A stretch of DNA of 64,000 nt from a gamma proteobacterium symbiont of Ctena orbiculata (GCA_003058525.1 QBVD01000055.1:1-64000); one strand, 5' to 3'. Shown: positions 1 through 9,677, counted from the stretch's first letter. The notes: generated from the sequence alone by a model not told the origin. Numbers and translations: made by a program.

Positions 1-141
1 TGCCGCTAGATTGGCAAAATAGGGCAATACCTGAGATCGCCTGAGCATGCGCTTTTTGATCAGCTTTCCGCGTTGGTCACAGCAGACCACATGAAACAGA
101 TGCTTTGCCAGATCCAAACCGATTGTCGTAATCTTGTTCAT
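1..141 (-). CDS. IS110-family transposase, N-terminal fragment (runs off left edge)
   Basis: The minus strand reads 47 codons from an ATG at 141 to the window edge. The sequence begins MNKITTIGLDLAKHLFHVV and continues with a CDQRGK-KLIKKRMLRR stretch. This is the typical start of IS110/IS1111 transposases: the D in GLDLAK is the first acidic residue of the DEDD catalytic domain. A good ribosome site (AAGGAGGCAGGAG) lies just upstream. The rest of the gene is outside the window, so intactness cannot be judged. It marks the left border of the PQQ/methanol island. Confidence 0.85.
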   Translation of the reverse strand, partial: MNKITTIGLDLAKHLFHVVCCDQRGKLIKKRMLRRSQVLPYFANLAA

Positions 142-906
142 GGTCTTCTCCTGCCTCCTTGATAGTTGGAACACTTCTATCATGGCGCATTGTGACGCCG
201 ATTCGTGAGGTGGGAGGAGACCATTACATCGGCGCAGGCCGGAATCCAGGGAGAGTGCTGGGGAGGTGGTATGGAGCGGTAAACGTGCGCGGAAGTTAAA
301 GACGATTGAAGAGCTAAACCCATGCTGGCGGGATTTGTATCCGGAGTTGATTTGACCAGAAGTATTCTTTACTGAAAGACAGACGTTCGACAATCGTCTG
401 GAGCATCTGGATTCCGGCCTGCGCCGGAATGACGGGATCAGTGAAGTCTAGCCACAAATTCTTCGGAGGATCCGTTATTAAACCGGCACCATTACAGGCC
501 ATGTTCAGGACCCCGAGAGCGGTAGAGAACAGGTCTTGCAATTGGAATTTACTATTGTCTCAATAGGTAATCCAAATCTGACACACATCCTGAACCTGAT
601 CATCTTTTTTTCTGCTTAATCTTTTTTTTAAGCTGCTCATGAAGTTATACGGAAAGGATGTATCACTTCCTTAACGACAATCATCCAGTGTCACCGATCC
701 GGTACAGGTCGCGCGTAACATATTGCCCTATCCCGAGCTGTGTCGGGAAAAATTCCCAATGTTTTTTTGCCATTATTCCTAGCGAGCCCCTATGCGTGGT
801 GAACCCCATAAATAGAGACTACTTGCAGTTGAACGTATGCATGTTGTTTGCTGACAAGGCCCATGCATTTTCTGAGACTAGCGAAAATCAACAGGAGCGA
901 TACTTC
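142..906. other. Intergenic region between IS110 fragment and pqqA
   Basis: Apart from the inverted repeat at 230-426 I see no supportable gene. One reading frame overlaps the repeat, and another (658 onward) is only an upstream in-frame extension of pqqA. T-rich tracts at 604-612 and 621-629 may belong to a terminator or leader. I searched for a -24/-12 sigma-54 element before pqqA and found none with correct spacing. Confidence 0.6.
230..426. repeat. 20-bp inverted repeat pair of the 'CAGGCCGGAATCC' intergenic type
   Basis: Positions 230-249 (CGGCGCAGGCCGGAATCCAG) and 407-426 are exact reverse complements, about 157 bp apart. The right copy continues into CCGGAATGACGGG. This matches the widespread proteobacterial intergenic repeat whose chance translation reads PVIPAQAGIQ. 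It sits beside the IS110 fragment, and no gene was identified between the arms. Confidence 0.75.
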
Positions 907-981
907 ATGAATTGGTCTACACCTTCCTATCAAGATCTACGTTTCGGTTTTGAGATCAATCTTTACATCAACAACCGATAA
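907..981 (+). CDS. pqqA: PqqA, coenzyme PQQ precursor peptide (24 aa)
   Basis: This 24-residue ORF starts at ATG 907 behind an AGGAG at 893-897 (9-nt spacing). It has the family pattern MNWSTPSYQDLRFGFE followed by INLYINNR. Glu16 and Tyr20 form the E-x3-Y pair that PqqE cross-links and from which the PQQ carbon skeleton is built. The length equals that of typical PqqA. It sits directly upstream of pqqB and is separated from it by a 9-bp stem-loop. A longer in-frame ORF from 658 exists, but its extra 83 residues are unlike any PqqA and the ribosome site favours the short form. Confidence 0.95.
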   Translation: MNWSTPSYQDLRFGFEINLYINNR

Positions 982-993
982 GCTGTAATCGCC

Positions 994-1020
994 GGAACCA
1001 CCTGTCATGCCGGTGGTTCC
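994..1020 (+). terminator. Stem-loop between pqqA and pqqB (attenuator-like)
   Basis: GGAACCACC at 994-1002 pairs perfectly with GGTGGTTCC at 1012-1020 across a 9-nt loop. There is no U-tract, so it is more likely a partial terminator or mRNA stabiliser. Such an element would make the PqqA peptide message more abundant than the downstream biosynthetic enzymes, as known in other pqq operons. Confidence 0.65.
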
Positions 1021-1041
1021 TGATACAAACACACATCTTTC

Positions 1042-1956
1042 ATGCTGATACATATTTTGGGTTCCGGTGCGGGTGGCGGATTTCCACAATGGAACTGTAA
1101 TTGCCATAACTGCCAGGGAGTGCGAACCGGAACCATCAAAGCGGCAGCCCGCACACAATCCTCCATTGCAATCAGCGCCAACGGTGAGGATTGGGTACTC
1201 TTCAATGCGTCGCCGGATATTCGAGCCCAACTGGAATCCTTTCCGGCATTACAACCGGGCAGAACCATTCGCGATACGGCAATACGAGCCATTCTGTTGG
1301 TGGATGCGCAGATCGATCATACCACTGGGCTGTTGCTGCTACGTGAGCACACGGCACCCTGGGATATCTATTGCACCCGGGCCGTACATGACGATTTGAC
1401 CAGTGGTTATCCGATATTCAACATTCTTGGCCACTTCAGAGGGGTCAACTGGCATGAGATTCTGACCGACGAGTCGAGTTTTTTCATTCCGGGCATCGAA
1501 GGTTTGGTGTTCACTGCGGTACCACTGAAGAGTGAGGCACCCCCCTACTCTCCTCACCGCCATAACACGGTTCCGGGAGACAACATCGGCGTAAGAATTG
1601 AAAACACCGCAAGCGGAAAAAACCTGTTTTACGCACCCGGGCTGGGTTCCATGGAGCCTCACATCCTGCCCTATATGCAAGAAGCCGACTGCTTACTGGT
1701 TGATGGGACTTTATGGCAGAACAACGAGATGGTCGAGGCGGGCATCAGCAACAAGCTCGGCAGTGAAATGGGGCATCTCGATCAATCGGGCAAGGGCGGC
1801 ATCATCGATATTATGAGCGGCCTTGGTAAACCGAGAAAGATACTTATTCATATCAACAACACCAATCCCATCCTCGTGGATGATTCACCCGAGCGGCAAG
1901 CATTGAACGAGGCCGGCATCGAGGTATCTCACGACGGCATGCAGATCGAACTATAA
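1042..1956 (+). CDS. pqqB: PqqB, PQQ biosynthesis metallo-beta-lactamase-fold protein
   Basis: The 304-aa protein matches the usual PqqB length. It begins [20 protein letters not shown] and has the Cys-rich NCNCHNC segment and an IDHTTGL motif in the metallo-beta-lactamase-like core. PqqB is thought to hydroxylate the PqqA-derived Glu-Tyr intermediate during PQQ synthesis. It is cytoplasmic, with no signal peptide. It lies 60 bp after pqqA and 12 bp before pqqC, in the order pqqABCDE. The ribosome site before ATG 1042 is weak, which fits translation at a lower level than PqqA. Confidence 0.96.
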   Translation: MLIHILGSGAGGGFPQWNCNCHNCQGVRTGTIKAAARTQSSIAISANGEDWVLFNASPDIRAQLESFPALQPGRTIRDTAIRAILLVDAQIDHTTGLLLLREHTAPWDIYCTRAVHDDLTSGYPIFNILGHFRGVNWHEILTDESSFFIPGIEGLVFTAVPLKSEAPPYSPHRHNTVPGDNIGVRIENTASGKNLFYAPGLGSMEPHILPYMQEADCLLVDGTLWQNNEMVEAGISNKLGSEMGHLDQSGKGGIIDIMSGLGKPRKILIHINNTNPILVDDSPERQALNEAGIEVSHDGMQIEL

Positions 1957-1968
1957 ACGGGAACAATC

Positions 1969-2700
1969 ATGTCTACATATCCAACCAATCCGTGGTCGAA
2001 ACAGGAGTTCGAGCAGAAGCTCAGGGAAAAGGAGAAGTACTACCACATTCATCATGAGTTCCATATTTTAATGAACAGCGGCAAGCTGGATAAACCGGCC
2101 ATACAGGGTTGGGTCGCCAACCGCTTTTATTATCAGGTCATAATCCCGGTAAAGGACGCCGCCATCATGTCCAACTGTCCCGACCGTGACGTGCGCCGTC
2201 ACTGGATACAGCGGATCATCGACCACGACGGCACCCAGGGCGATGAGGGGGGTATAGTGGCCTGGCTGCTGTTGGGTGAGGCGGTGGGCCTGTCACGAGA
2301 GGATCTGCTCTCCCACAAGCACCTGCTGCCGGGCGTCAAATTCGCCATCGACGCCTATGTCAATTTTGCTCGTCAGCAGCCCTGGGAGGTGGCGGCCAGT
2401 TCCTCGCTGACGGAACTCTTTGCCCCGACCATTCACCAAAAACGGCTCGACAATTGGCCGCAATACTATCCGTGGATAGACGAGCGCGGATACCGTTACT
2501 TCCGCAAGCGTCTGACCGAAGCCCGCCGAGACGTATTGCATGGATTGGATATCACACTGAACTACTACAAGACCCGTGAGCAACAGGAGAAGATGCTGGA
2601 GGTACTGCAGTTCAAGCTCGATATCCTGTGGACCATGCTCGATTGCATGTGGATGGCCTATGTGGAAAACAAACCGCCCTATCACAACATTACGGCCTAA
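1969..2700 (+). CDS. pqqC: PqqC, pyrroloquinoline-quinone synthase
   Basis: The 243-aa cofactorless oxidase has typical PqqC length and the all-helical fold family signature. Visible conserved stretches are YYHIHHEFH near residue 25, NRFYYQ near 50, and [11 protein letters not shown] near 85. It catalyses the final ring closure and eight-electron oxidation giving PQQ. The gene follows pqqB by 12 bp and precedes pqqD by 3 bp, so all are co-transcribed. Confidence 0.97.
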   Translation: MSTYPTNPWSKQEFEQKLREKEKYYHIHHEFHILMNSGKLDKPAIQGWVANRFYYQVIIPVKDAAIMSNCPDRDVRRHWIQRIIDHDGTQGDEGGIVAWLLLGEAVGLSREDLLSHKHLLPGVKFAIDAYVNFARQQPWEVAASSSLTELFAPTIHQKRLDNWPQYYPWIDERGYRYFRKRLTEARRDVLHGLDITLNYYKTREQQEKMLEVLQFKLDILWTMLDCMWMAYVENKPPYHNITA

Positions 2701-2703
2701 TCT

Positions 2704-2988
2704 ATGAGAAACCATTTCACTGCCGAAGACATCCCACAGATGGCGCCAACTTTCCGTTTTCAATGGGAAGAGGCCCAGGACTGTCATGTAATCCTCTATC
2801 CCGAGGGTATGGTCAAACTCAATCATGCCGCCGGAGAGATCCTAAAGCGATGTGACGGTGAAGCGAGTGTCGCCACTATCATTGACGACCTGAAGTCAGC
2901 CTTTCCTGAAGCAGAGCTCGAAGCCGACGTCTATCAATTTCTGGATACCGCTTATGACAACCAATGGATCCGACACAAGCCCGCCTAA
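2704..2988 (+). CDS. pqqD: PqqD, PqqA-binding chaperone (RRE domain)
   Basis: The 94-aa protein is a stand-alone RiPP recognition element that holds PqqA for the radical-SAM enzyme PqqE. It shows the family pattern with [19 protein letters not shown] near the N-terminus, then [18 protein letters not shown] and a helical C-terminus. The last 35 bp overlap the start of pqqE in another frame, suggesting translational coupling. Length is normal for the family. Confidence 0.95.
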   Translation: MRNHFTAEDIPQMAPTFRFQWEEAQDCHVILYPEGMVKLNHAAGEILKRCDGEASVATIIDDLKSAFPEAELEADVYQFLDTAYDNQWIRHKPA

Positions 2989-4111
2989 GCCACTCTGGCT
3001 GCTGGCGGAGTTGACCTACAAATGTCCGTTGCAGTGTCCCTACTGCTCCAATCCCCTCGACATCGCCCGTTATAAGGACGAACTCTCCACCGAGGAGTGG
3101 ATCCGGGTGTTTCGGGAGGCGCGCGCCCTGGGGGCGGTGCAGCTCGGTTTCTCCGGCGGTGAAGCACTGGTGCGCAAGGATCTGGAAGTACTCATCGCGG
3201 AAGCGCACAAACTGGGATACTACACCAACCTGCTCACCTCCGGCGTCGGCATGGATGAGGCCCGCATAAAGGCCTTCAAGGAGGCCGGGCTGGATCATAT
3301 CCAGGTCAGCTTTCAAGCCAGCAGTGAAGAGCTCAACAACTTCATCGCCGGCAACAACTCCTTCCGGCACAAACTCGAGATGGCACGGCTGGTGAAGAAG
3401 TACGACTACCCGATGGTGCTCTGTTTCGTCCTTCACCGGCACAATGAAGACCAGGTGGAGCAGATCCTTGAGATGTCTCATGCCCTTGAGGCCGACTACG
3501 TGGAACTGGCCACCACCCAGTACTACGGCTGGGCCCTGCATAATCGTGAACAGTTACTGCCTTCGCGCGACCAGGTTGAAGCGGCGGAGGCGGTGGCTCA
3601 CCGCTACCAGGAGAAGTTCAAGGGCAAGATGCGAATCTTCTATGTGGTGCCTGATTATCATGAAGAACGTCCCAAGGCTTGTATGAACGGTTGGGGTGCT
3701 GTCTTCCTCACCGTGGCCCCGGACGGCACCGCCCTTCCCTGTCATGCAGCCGGCGAGCTGCCTGGGCTCACCTTTCCCAACGTGCGTGACCACAGCATCG
3801 AGTGGATCTGGAACGACTCCTCCGACTTCAACAGGTTCCGCGGCTACGGCTGGATGAAAGAACCCTGCCGCAATTGTGACGAGAAGGAGAAAGACTTCGG
3901 CGGCTGCCGCTGCCAGGCCTACCTGCTGACCGGTGATGCCGCCAATGCCGATCCGGTCTGCAGCAAATCGCCCCATCATGAACAAATCGTCAAAATGGTC
4001 AATGAAACGAACATCCCACGCGAGCCCGACACCGCACCCCTGGTGTTCCGCAACATGCGCAACTCGAAAAAACTCACAGCCGCAAAATGGCCCAAGGCGA
4101 GCGGACAGTAA
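2954..4111 (+). CDS. pqqE: PqqE, radical SAM PqqA peptide cyclase
   Basis: The 385-aa protein carries the radical-SAM cluster motif C24-x3-C28-x2-C31 in a [14 protein letters not shown] context. A C-terminal SPASM region is rich in cysteines ([26 protein letters not shown]). It cross-links Glu16 and Tyr20 of PqqA with PqqD as chaperone. The start at 2954 overlaps pqqD by 35 bp, and a start slightly further in cannot be excluded. It is the last gene of the pqq operon. No pqqF peptidase is seen here, so the trimming protease must be elsewhere. Confidence 0.97.
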   Translation: MTTNGSDTSPPKPLWLLAELTYKCPLQCPYCSNPLDIARYKDELSTEEWIRVFREARALGAVQLGFSGGEALVRKDLEVLIAEAHKLGYYTNLLTSGVGMDEARIKAFKEAGLDHIQVSFQASSEELNNFIAGNNSFRHKLEMARLVKKYDYPMVLCFVLHRHNEDQVEQILEMSHALEADYVELATTQYYGWALHNREQLLPSRDQVEAAEAVAHRYQEKFKGKMRIFYVVPDYHEERPKACMNGWGAVFLTVAPDGTALPCHAAGELPGLTFPNVRDHSIEWIWNDSSDFNRFRGYGWMKEPCRNCDEKEKDFGGCRCQAYLLTGDAANADPVCSKSPHHEQIVKMVNETNIPREPDTAPLVFRNMRNSKKLTAAKWPKASGQ

Positions 4112-4161
4112 CAGAAATGAAGAATGCCGCAAATGGCCGCGAATCACCGCCAATACACGCT

Positions 4162-4392
4162 AAATGTATTAGTCCGCAAATGAACGCTAATAAACGCAAA
4201 TGTATTCATTGCAAATTGTTGAGTTGTAATAAACTATGTCAATGTTGAACTCTGAAGCGGTATCTTACTAAACTGGCCGTAGTAGCTTTGTAGCCACAAG
4301 ACCGCCAACCTCCCTTATGCACCATACGCCTGCGTTCTATGGGAAGGACTAAACAACATATTATTAGCGTTCATTTGCGGACTGATACATTT
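4162..4392. repeat. MITE-like element with 31-bp inverted ends
   Basis: Positions 4162-4192 and 4362-4392 are inverted copies differing at one base; the core is AGTCCGCAAATGAACGCTAA. Similarity continues outward (CACCGC, CCGCAAAT) to about 4123 and 4435. A related, more decayed element lies at about 25,835-26,005. No coding capacity is seen between the arms. The element fills most of the intergenic space between pqqE and the convergent peptidase gene. Confidence 0.7.
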
Positions 4393-4444
4393 TGCGGAAA
4401 TTTGCGGTGAATTGCATCCATTCTCGGCTTGCGTTGATCTGAAT

Positions 4445-5410
4445 CTATAGCAGCTCACGCATTCGGTCGGTTTCTTCCACCAGCACTGACGCCATTGAAG
4501 GCTCGTCGATGATATGGCCTGCGTCAGGTACTTGTACGAATCGTGAATCGGGGATGGCCCGATGCAGCAGCCAGGCCGATTCCATGGTACAGATGAGATC
4601 GAAACGGCCATGCACGACTGAGACAGGCATAACGGAAAGTGATCCGATACGATTGAGTATTTCGTTATTCTCAATGAAATAGCGGTGACGGGCATAGTGT
4701 GTCTCTATTTTGACCTTTGTCAGCAATCGCTCTTGCTGCACTTCCGATTCCGGCGCTTTGTCAGCGTCTGCCGCACTTGGTGGCTTATGCCAGTTGACTA
4801 TGCGACTGCCCCACTCTGACCATCTATGTGCAGCCTGCAGCGCGAGGATTTTGTTACTGCCATGAACTGCGGCGTGATACCAACTGATCAGGTTTTTCAG
4901 TTCCATGTTATCCGGTAGCCCGTGCGACAGCCTGTCCCAGGCCTGCGGGAAGAGGCGCTTGAGACCTATGAAAAACCAATCCAGATCGGATTCACGCGCG
5001 AGAAAGGTCCCTCTTAAGATCATTCCAAGCACCCTGTCGGGATGGGAAAGGGCATAGATAAGCGATAAGGTTGCACCCCATGAACCGCCAAACAGCATCC
5101 ATCGCTCGATTTCCAGATGGCGGCGGATCGTTTCCATATCCGACACAAGTTCCAAGGTACGGTTTTGCTTTGTCTCTCCCAAGGGCAGGGATTTTCCTGA
5201 GCCACGCTGATCGAAGAGAATGATTCTGTAGAAATCGGGATCGAAAAAGCGGCGGTGGTCGTCTGAACAGCCCGAACCCGGACCGCCATGGAGAAACACC
5301 ACTGGAACCCCCTCTGAATTGCCACACTCCTCCACATAGAGCTCGTGAAGCTGATCGACGCATATTTTATATACGCCATTGGGTTCGCTGGGAGGATAGA
5401 GTGATCTCAT
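4445..5410 (-). CDS. pip: Proline iminopeptidase (alpha/beta hydrolase, S33)
   Basis: The 321-aa protein has the S33 peptidase signature set: oxyanion-hole HGGPGSGCSDDHRRFFDP, FDQRGSGKS, and nucleophile elbow GGSWGATL. The Asp lies in HGRFDLIC and the His in PDAGHI. It removes N-terminal proline from peptides in the cytoplasm, and no signal peptide is seen. Length is normal. It is transcribed towards pqqE, from which it is separated by the repeat element. It has no obvious metabolic link with methanol oxidation unless it helps degrade processed PqqA, which is speculative. Confidence 0.93.
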   Translation of the reverse strand: MRSLYPPSEPNGVYKICVDQLHELYVEECGNSEGVPVVFLHGGPGSGCSDDHRRFFDPDFYRIILFDQRGSGKSLPLGETKQNRTLELVSDMETIRRHLEIERWMLFGGSWGATLSLIYALSHPDRVLGMILRGTFLARESDLDWFFIGLKRLFPQAWDRLSHGLPDNMELKNLISWYHAAVHGSNKILALQAAHRWSEWGSRIVNWHKPPSAADADKAPESEVQQERLLTKVKIETHYARHRYFIENNEILNRIGSLSVMPVSVVHGRFDLICTMESAWLLHRAIPDSRFVQVPDAGHIIDEPSMASVLVEETDRMRELL

Positions 5411-5576
5411 CAGTCACCTGCCTGGATCTGATTACTCGTCCGGCAACCAAATTTGTCTTGACCAAAGATATGATACAAGCCCTGATCATGACGTATTTGA
5501 TTGCCCGGCTGATTAAATTTGAATGGAGATTGAGTCATTAATCGATTCTACATTGAATCTTAAGGCCTCCGGAAAA

Positions 5577-5594
5577 GTGTCACAGCAGTGACAC
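5577..5594. promoter_or_regulatory. 18-bp palindrome, candidate activator site far upstream of xoxF
   Basis: GTGTCACAGCAGTGACAC is a 7+4+7 perfect inverted repeat, about 500 bp upstream of the xoxF -24 element. Its GTGT...ACAC ends resemble the palindromes at 14908 and 20681 near other sigma-54 promoters of the island, but its internal spacing is 2 bp longer. Its role as an enhancer is inferred. Confidence 0.45.
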
Positions 5595-6093
5595 ACAACA
5601 TACTTCCACACTAAAAAAAATGAATCACATCTTTATCCCTTGCCGGGAAACGGGCAACTCAATGTAATCGGAACGTAAACAACTGTTTCGACCATTAAGA
5701 TCCGAATCGCACTTTACAGCCCTTGCATGCTTTTGGCAGAGTAGCTAAAGCTCTAGCTAACTCATTGAAGATATTAGCGATAGACATCATGAACTCAGAG
5801 ATGATTGCAGATTCCGCAGCCCTGACATAGATAGCTTCAGGCTTACCTTACTAAGATTCTATTATAATAAAAACAAAAGGTTATCCAGACTTTAGAGAAA
5901 TATTCAGACATTCATTGGCTAACACCAGCAAAAACAAGAGTGTCGTAAGGATTGTTGAATTCCTGCGCCGGCGAGTGATCTAACTGTGCAAGTGCCTGAT
6001 TAGCTGCTCACCACAGGGGCAGCCGCGGATTGTTCCTGTCCGCGCCCATATTTCACACATCAAAGCAGCAGTTGCAACTCGATATATTTCGTT

Positions 6094-6109
6094 TGGCACA
6101 CAAGTTGCT
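6094..6109 (+). promoter_or_regulatory. Sigma-54 promoter of xoxF
   Basis: TGGCACACAAGTTGCT matches the -24/-12 consensus TGGCAC-N5-TTGCW at every specified base, with GG and GC exactly 12 bp apart. Transcription would start near 6120 and leave a leader of about 190 nt before the xoxF ATG. The partner activator is probably the AcoR-like protein at 27132-29090. Confidence 0.8.
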
Positions 6110-6312
6110 CTTTTGTGTTTGTCGCTCTGAAAGACTGCCTGTAATCGTGCGACAGGATCGTTCTAAATGTACCAAATGTGAGGAGTCTATCGATAGCGAG
6201 GGAGAAGCTGAACCGACAAATTTCGATTTTATCCGGTCTCTATCCGGTCTCTAAATCGATTAATTTTACCTTGTAGAGGCAGTCCCACAAATAAAACCCG
6301 AGGATACATACT

Positions 6313-8115
6313 ATGGTAAAAGCAAAACGCAAAGTTCTGGCGATATGCTTCACTGCCTCTGCAATGCTCAGCGCTGCAGGTGGAGTGACGGCAAATTCAG
6401 AACTGCTGAAAATGCAAAACAACCCAAACGACTGGGTAATGCCTAACGGCGATTATGCAGGTACCCGCTACAGCAAACTGGACCAAATCAACACGAGTAA
6501 CGTTAAGGACCTGAGGGTTGCCTGGACCTTCTCCACCGGCGTTCTTCGTGGTCATGAGGGCGGCCCCCTGGTACTCGGGGATGTTCTGTATATCCACAGT
6601 CCGTTTCCCAACAAGGTGTTTGCCCTTGACCTGAATGATGACGGCAGAATCCTCTGGAAGTATGAGCCGAGGCAGGACACCAGCGTTATTCCGGTTATGT
6701 GTTGCGATACCGTCAACCGCGGTCTGGCCTATGGCGACGGAAAGATCATTCTTTCACAAGCTGACACCACACTGGTGGCCCTGGATGCAAAGACCGGCAA
6801 GAAAATCTGGTCCGTGAAAAATGGCGACCCGTCCAAGGGCGAGACCTCCACTGCGGCTCCCATGGTGGTAAAAGACAAAGTCTTTATCGGTATCTCCGGT
6901 GGTGAGTTCGGTGTGCGTGGCTCCATGACCGCCTACAATCTCAAAGACGGCAAACTGGCATGGCGCGCCTACTCCATGGGACCGGATAGCGATACCCTTC
7001 TGGATCCTCAGAAGACTACCCATCTCGGTAAGCCGGTAGGAAAAGACTCCGGTATCAATACCTGGAAGGGTGACCAGTGGAAGATCGGTGGCGGTGCCAC
7101 CTGGGGCTGGTATTCCTATGATCCGGACCTGAACCTGATGTATTACGGTTCCGGTAACCCCAGCACATGGAATCCGGTTCAGCGTCCCGGTGATAACCGT
7201 TGGTCGATGACCATCTTCGCCCGTGACGTGGATACCGGCATTGCCAAGTGGGTCTACCAGATGACTCCGCATGACGAGTGGGACTATGATGGCATCAATG
7301 AAATGATCCTGGTCGACCAAAAGATCAAGGGCAAGATGCGCAAGGCCCTGGTCCACTTCGATCGTAACGGTTTCGGCTATACCATGGATCGCGCTAGCGG
7401 CGAACTGTTGGTTGCAGAGAAATTCGATCCTGCGGTCAACTGGGCGACCCATATCGACATGGACACCGGTCGTCCACAGGTCGTAGCCAAGTACTCCACT
7501 CATCAGAACGGTGAAGACGTCAACTCCACCGGTATCTGCCCGGCGGCTCTGGGAACGAAGGATCAGCAGCCCGCCAGCTACTCCCCGCGTACAGGACTCT
7601 TCTATGTACCGACCAACCATGTCTGCATGGACTACGAGCCGTTCCAGGTTTCGTATACCGCGGGTCAACCCTATGTGGGTGCAACCCTCTCCATGTACCC
7701 GGCGCCAGGCGGCACCCATCTGGGTAACTTCATCGCCTGGGATGCCGACAAGGGCAAGATCGTATGGTCCAACCCCGAGCCCTTCTCCGTATGGAGCGGC
7801 GCACTCTCCACGGCTGGTGACGTAGTCTTTTACGGCACTCTGGAGGGTTATCTGAAAGCGGTCGATGCCAAGACGGGTAAAGAGCTGTACAAGTTCAAGA
7901 CCCCCTCCGGCATCATCGGCAATGTCAATACCTACATGCACAACGGCAAGCAGTATGTCGCGGTCCTCTCCGGACTCGGTGGCTGGGCCGGTATCGGTAT
8001 GGCTGCAGGTTTGACCGACCCGACAGCCGGTCTGGGTGCTGTGGGTGCCTATGCATCGCTCAGCGACTATACCCAGCTGGGCGGCACACTGACTGTATTT
8101 GAACTGCCGAACTGA
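6313..8115 (+). CDS. xoxF: XoxF, lanthanide-dependent PQQ methanol dehydrogenase
   Basis: The 600-aa quinoprotein has a signal peptide (cleavage near residue 28). The adjacent-cysteine disulfide C130-C131 next to PQQ is present in [10 protein letters not shown]. The eight-blade propeller Trp-docking repeats are visible. In HDEWDYDG, Asp324 is the catalytic base and Asp326, two residues on, is the extra carboxylate that marks rare-earth-binding XoxF; calcium-type MxaF has Ala there. It oxidises methanol (and possibly formaldehyde) in the periplasm and passes electrons to the next gene's cytochrome c. No mxaI-like small subunit is present. A stem-loop follows the gene. The clade (XoxF1-5) cannot be fixed by eye. 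Confidence 0.96.
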   Translation: MVKAKRKVLAICFTASAMLSAAGGVTANSELLKMQNNPNDWVMPNGDYAGTRYSKLDQINTSNVKDLRVAWTFSTGVLRGHEGGPLVLGDVLYIHSPFPNKVFALDLNDDGRILWKYEPRQDTSVIPVMCCDTVNRGLAYGDGKIILSQADTTLVALDAKTGKKIWSVKNGDPSKGETSTAAPMVVKDKVFIGISGGEFGVRGSMTAYNLKDGKLAWRAYSMGPDSDTLLDPQKTTHLGKPVGKDSGINTWKGDQWKIGGGATWGWYSYDPDLNLMYYGSGNPSTWNPVQRPGDNRWSMTIFARDVDTGIAKWVYQMTPHDEWDYDGINEMILVDQKIKGKMRKALVHFDRNGFGYTMDRASGELLVAEKFDPAVNWATHIDMDTGRPQVVAKYSTHQNGEDVNSTGICPAALGTKDQQPASYSPRTGLFYVPTNHVCMDYEPFQVSYTAGQPYVGATLSMYPAPGGTHLGNFIAWDADKGKIVWSNPEPFSVWSGALSTAGDVVFYGTLEGYLKAVDAKTGKELYKFKTPSGIIGNVNTYMHNGKQYVAVLSGLGGWAGIGMAAGLTDPTAGLGAVGAYASLSDYTQLGGTLTVFELPN

Positions 8116-8137
8116 GGGATTGATTTCCCATAGCTGG

Positions 8138-8173
8138 AGCCGCCACCCCCCCCTTATGCGGTGGGTGGCGGCT
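8138..8173 (+). terminator. Stem-loop between xoxF and its cytochrome gene
   Basis: AGCCGCCACCC at 8138-8148 pairs perfectly with GGGTGGCGGCT at 8163-8173 across 14 nt. No U-run follows (AAATCCC), so it probably acts as a 3'-end stabiliser or partial terminator. Such an element would make xoxF mRNA exceed that of the downstream genes. Confidence 0.65.
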
Positions 8174-8221
8174 AAATCCCGACATAGATACAACACCTAA
8201 CTGGTTTCCATGAGGCTAAAC

Positions 8222-8692
8222 ATGCAGCGTAACAAGTTAAGTAAATCCCTAATAGTGGCGACCATCGCCCTCACCTACTCCTTCTCGGGCTACTCAGCTG
8301 CATCCAAGGCCGATTACAAGAATTTTGTACCTTCACCTGAGCAACCCTACTACTTCGAAGACGGCAAGGTCGACTTCGGCACCTATAACGGTTTTCGTCG
8401 TTATCATGCCGACTGTCATGTCTGTCACGGACCGGCCGGCATGGGCAGTTCCTACGCACCGGCACTGCTCGAATCACTGAAAGTGATGTCCTATGGCGAT
8501 TTCGTCAATGCAGTCGTCACAGGAAGGGAAGGAATGAACAATAGCGTGATGCCCTCTTTCGCAAAGAACATAGATGTCATCAAGTATATTGCCGATATCT
8601 ATGCCTATCTAAAGGCTCGCTCAGACGGTGTCATCGGGATGAACAGACCCGCGAAGTTTCCAAAAGTCAAAAAACTGATCGCGGACAAATAG
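8222..8692 (+). CDS. xoxG: XoxG-like cytochrome c, electron acceptor of XoxF
   Basis: This is a small exported mono-haem cytochrome c of 156 aa from the chosen start. It has a signal peptide ending near residue 27 (SGYSAAS), haem-binding C65-H-V-C68-H69, and probable axial Met110 in NNSVMPSF. ATG 8222 is preferred over ATG 8210 because GAGG lies 6 nt upstream of it. The position directly after xoxF and the family (cytochrome cL / XoxG) indicate that it takes electrons from the methanol dehydrogenase in the periplasm. Confidence 0.9.
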   Translation: MQRNKLSKSLIVATIALTYSFSGYSAASKADYKNFVPSPEQPYYFEDGKVDFGTYNGFRRYHADCHVCHGPAGMGSSYAPALLESLKVMSYGDFVNAVVTGREGMNNSVMPSFAKNIDVIKYIADIYAYLKARSDGVIGMNRPAKFPKVKKLIADK

Positions 8693-8822
8693 ACAGGGAT
8701 TCGGATATATCCCATCACTGCGGAGTCAAGCATCAAATCTTGGGAACAGCAGCGGTGGGACCGATGTCCTACTATCTAACTATCTATCTGTCATATCATA
8801 TGAGCGATCGAGGACTAGCATA

Positions 8823-9677
8823 ATGCCGACAACAGGTTCGTCGTTTTGCAGCAAAGCATTGAGCCTGATTTTCTACCTCTTGCCACTCTTTCTGCTGCTG
8901 GCTCCACTGTCCGCCTGGTCTAAAACCACCTATGAAGCCAGGAACAAGGAGTATCTGACAGTCTGTGGCGATCCTAACCACATGCCCTTCTCGAATAAAA
9001 AGCTGGAGGGATTCGAAAACAGGATCGCCAAGCTCATCGCCGATGACCTGAACCGAACATTGCGTTATCACTGGTGGCCACAGACCATAGGCTTTGTGCG
9101 CAACACACTTAGTATTCGTCTTTGCGATCTGGTAATGGGTGTCACTTCGGTCAACGAACTGTTACAGAATACCAATCCCTATTATCGATCGGTCTATACC
9201 CTGGTATATCGAAAGGACTCAGGACTGGCTCTCCGCACCCTCGATGCCGCAAAGCTCAATGATCTCAAAATAGGTGTCGTCGCAGGTACGCCCCCGGCTA
9301 CCCTGTTGAGCAAATACGGCTTGCTGGATCAGGTCCGTCCCTATCAGCGTACTGTCGATACACGTCTTTACTCACCTGCCACCCGGGCTGTGGAAGACGT
9401 GGCGGATGGAACTATCGACGTCGCGGTGATCTGGGGTCCTATAGCCGGCTATGTGGCCTCCAGGCAGGAGACGCCACTCTCAGTGATTCCCCTGCCGGCA
9501 AAAGTGGACTCTGTTCCATTGGCTTTCAATGTCTCCATGGGCATCCGCCGTCGTGAATCGAATTGGAAACACCAGCTTAATCTTGAATTGGAAAAACTCT
9601 CTCCGAACATTGAGAAGATATTGCTTGAATACAACATACCTCTGCTGGATAGAGATGACAGACTGATACAACATTGA
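8823..9677 (+). CDS. xoxJ: XoxJ-like periplasmic binding protein
   Basis: The 284-aa exported protein has a type-2 solute-binding fold. The signal peptide covers about residues 1-37, followed by YLTVCGDPNHMPFSNKKLEGFE, typical of quinoprotein-dehydrogenase-associated binding proteins (MxaJ/XoxJ). Its family is always linked with PQQ alcohol dehydrogenases and is thought to help mature or activate the apo-enzyme rather than import a solute. Its stop overlaps the start of the next gene by 4 nt (TTGA). GAGG lies 9 nt before ATG 8823. Confidence 0.92.
   Translation: MPTTGSSFCSKALSLIFYLLPLFLLLAPLSAWSKTTYEARNKEYLTVCGDPNHMPFSNKKLEGFENRIAKLIADDLNRTLRYHWWPQTIGFVRNTLSIRLCDLVMGVTSVNELLQNTNPYYRSVYTLVYRKDSGLALRTLDAAKLNDLKIGVVAGTPPATLLSKYGLLDQVRPYQRTVDTRLYSPATRAVEDVADGTIDVAVIWGPIAGYVASRQETPLSVIPLPAKVDSVPLAFNVSMGIRRRESNWKHQLNLELEKLSPNIEKILLEYNIPLLDRDDRLIQH

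Larger units (their letters stand above)
5411..6312. other. Long regulatory region upstream of xoxF
   Basis: About 900 bp hold no convincing gene. Seen here are an 18-bp palindrome at 5577-5594, an inverted repeat CGCGGA-N9-TCCGCG around 6026-6046, and a sigma-54 promoter at 6094-6109. A CTATCGATAG palindrome lies near 6187, and an 11-bp direct duplication (TATCCGGTCTC) at 6230-6251. The transcribed leader of xoxF would be roughly 190 nt. A 74-codon ORF at 6030-6254 overlaps the promoter and is not believed. Confidence 0.65.

Noticed and set aside
314-541. 75-codon minus-strand ORF near the IS110 fragment
   Set aside because: It contains the chance translation of the intergenic repeat (PVIPAQAGIQ) and no ribosome site.
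658-981. 107-codon ORF covering pqqA
   Set aside because: Only its last 24 codons resemble PqqA, and the ribosome site and family length place the start at 907.
6030-6254. 74-codon ORF upstream of xoxF
   Set aside because: It spans the sigma-54 promoter and leader and resembles nothing.
6754-8196. 480-codon minus-strand ORF opposite xoxF
   Set aside because: It is an antisense shadow of the strongly conserved XoxF gene, caused by its codon use.
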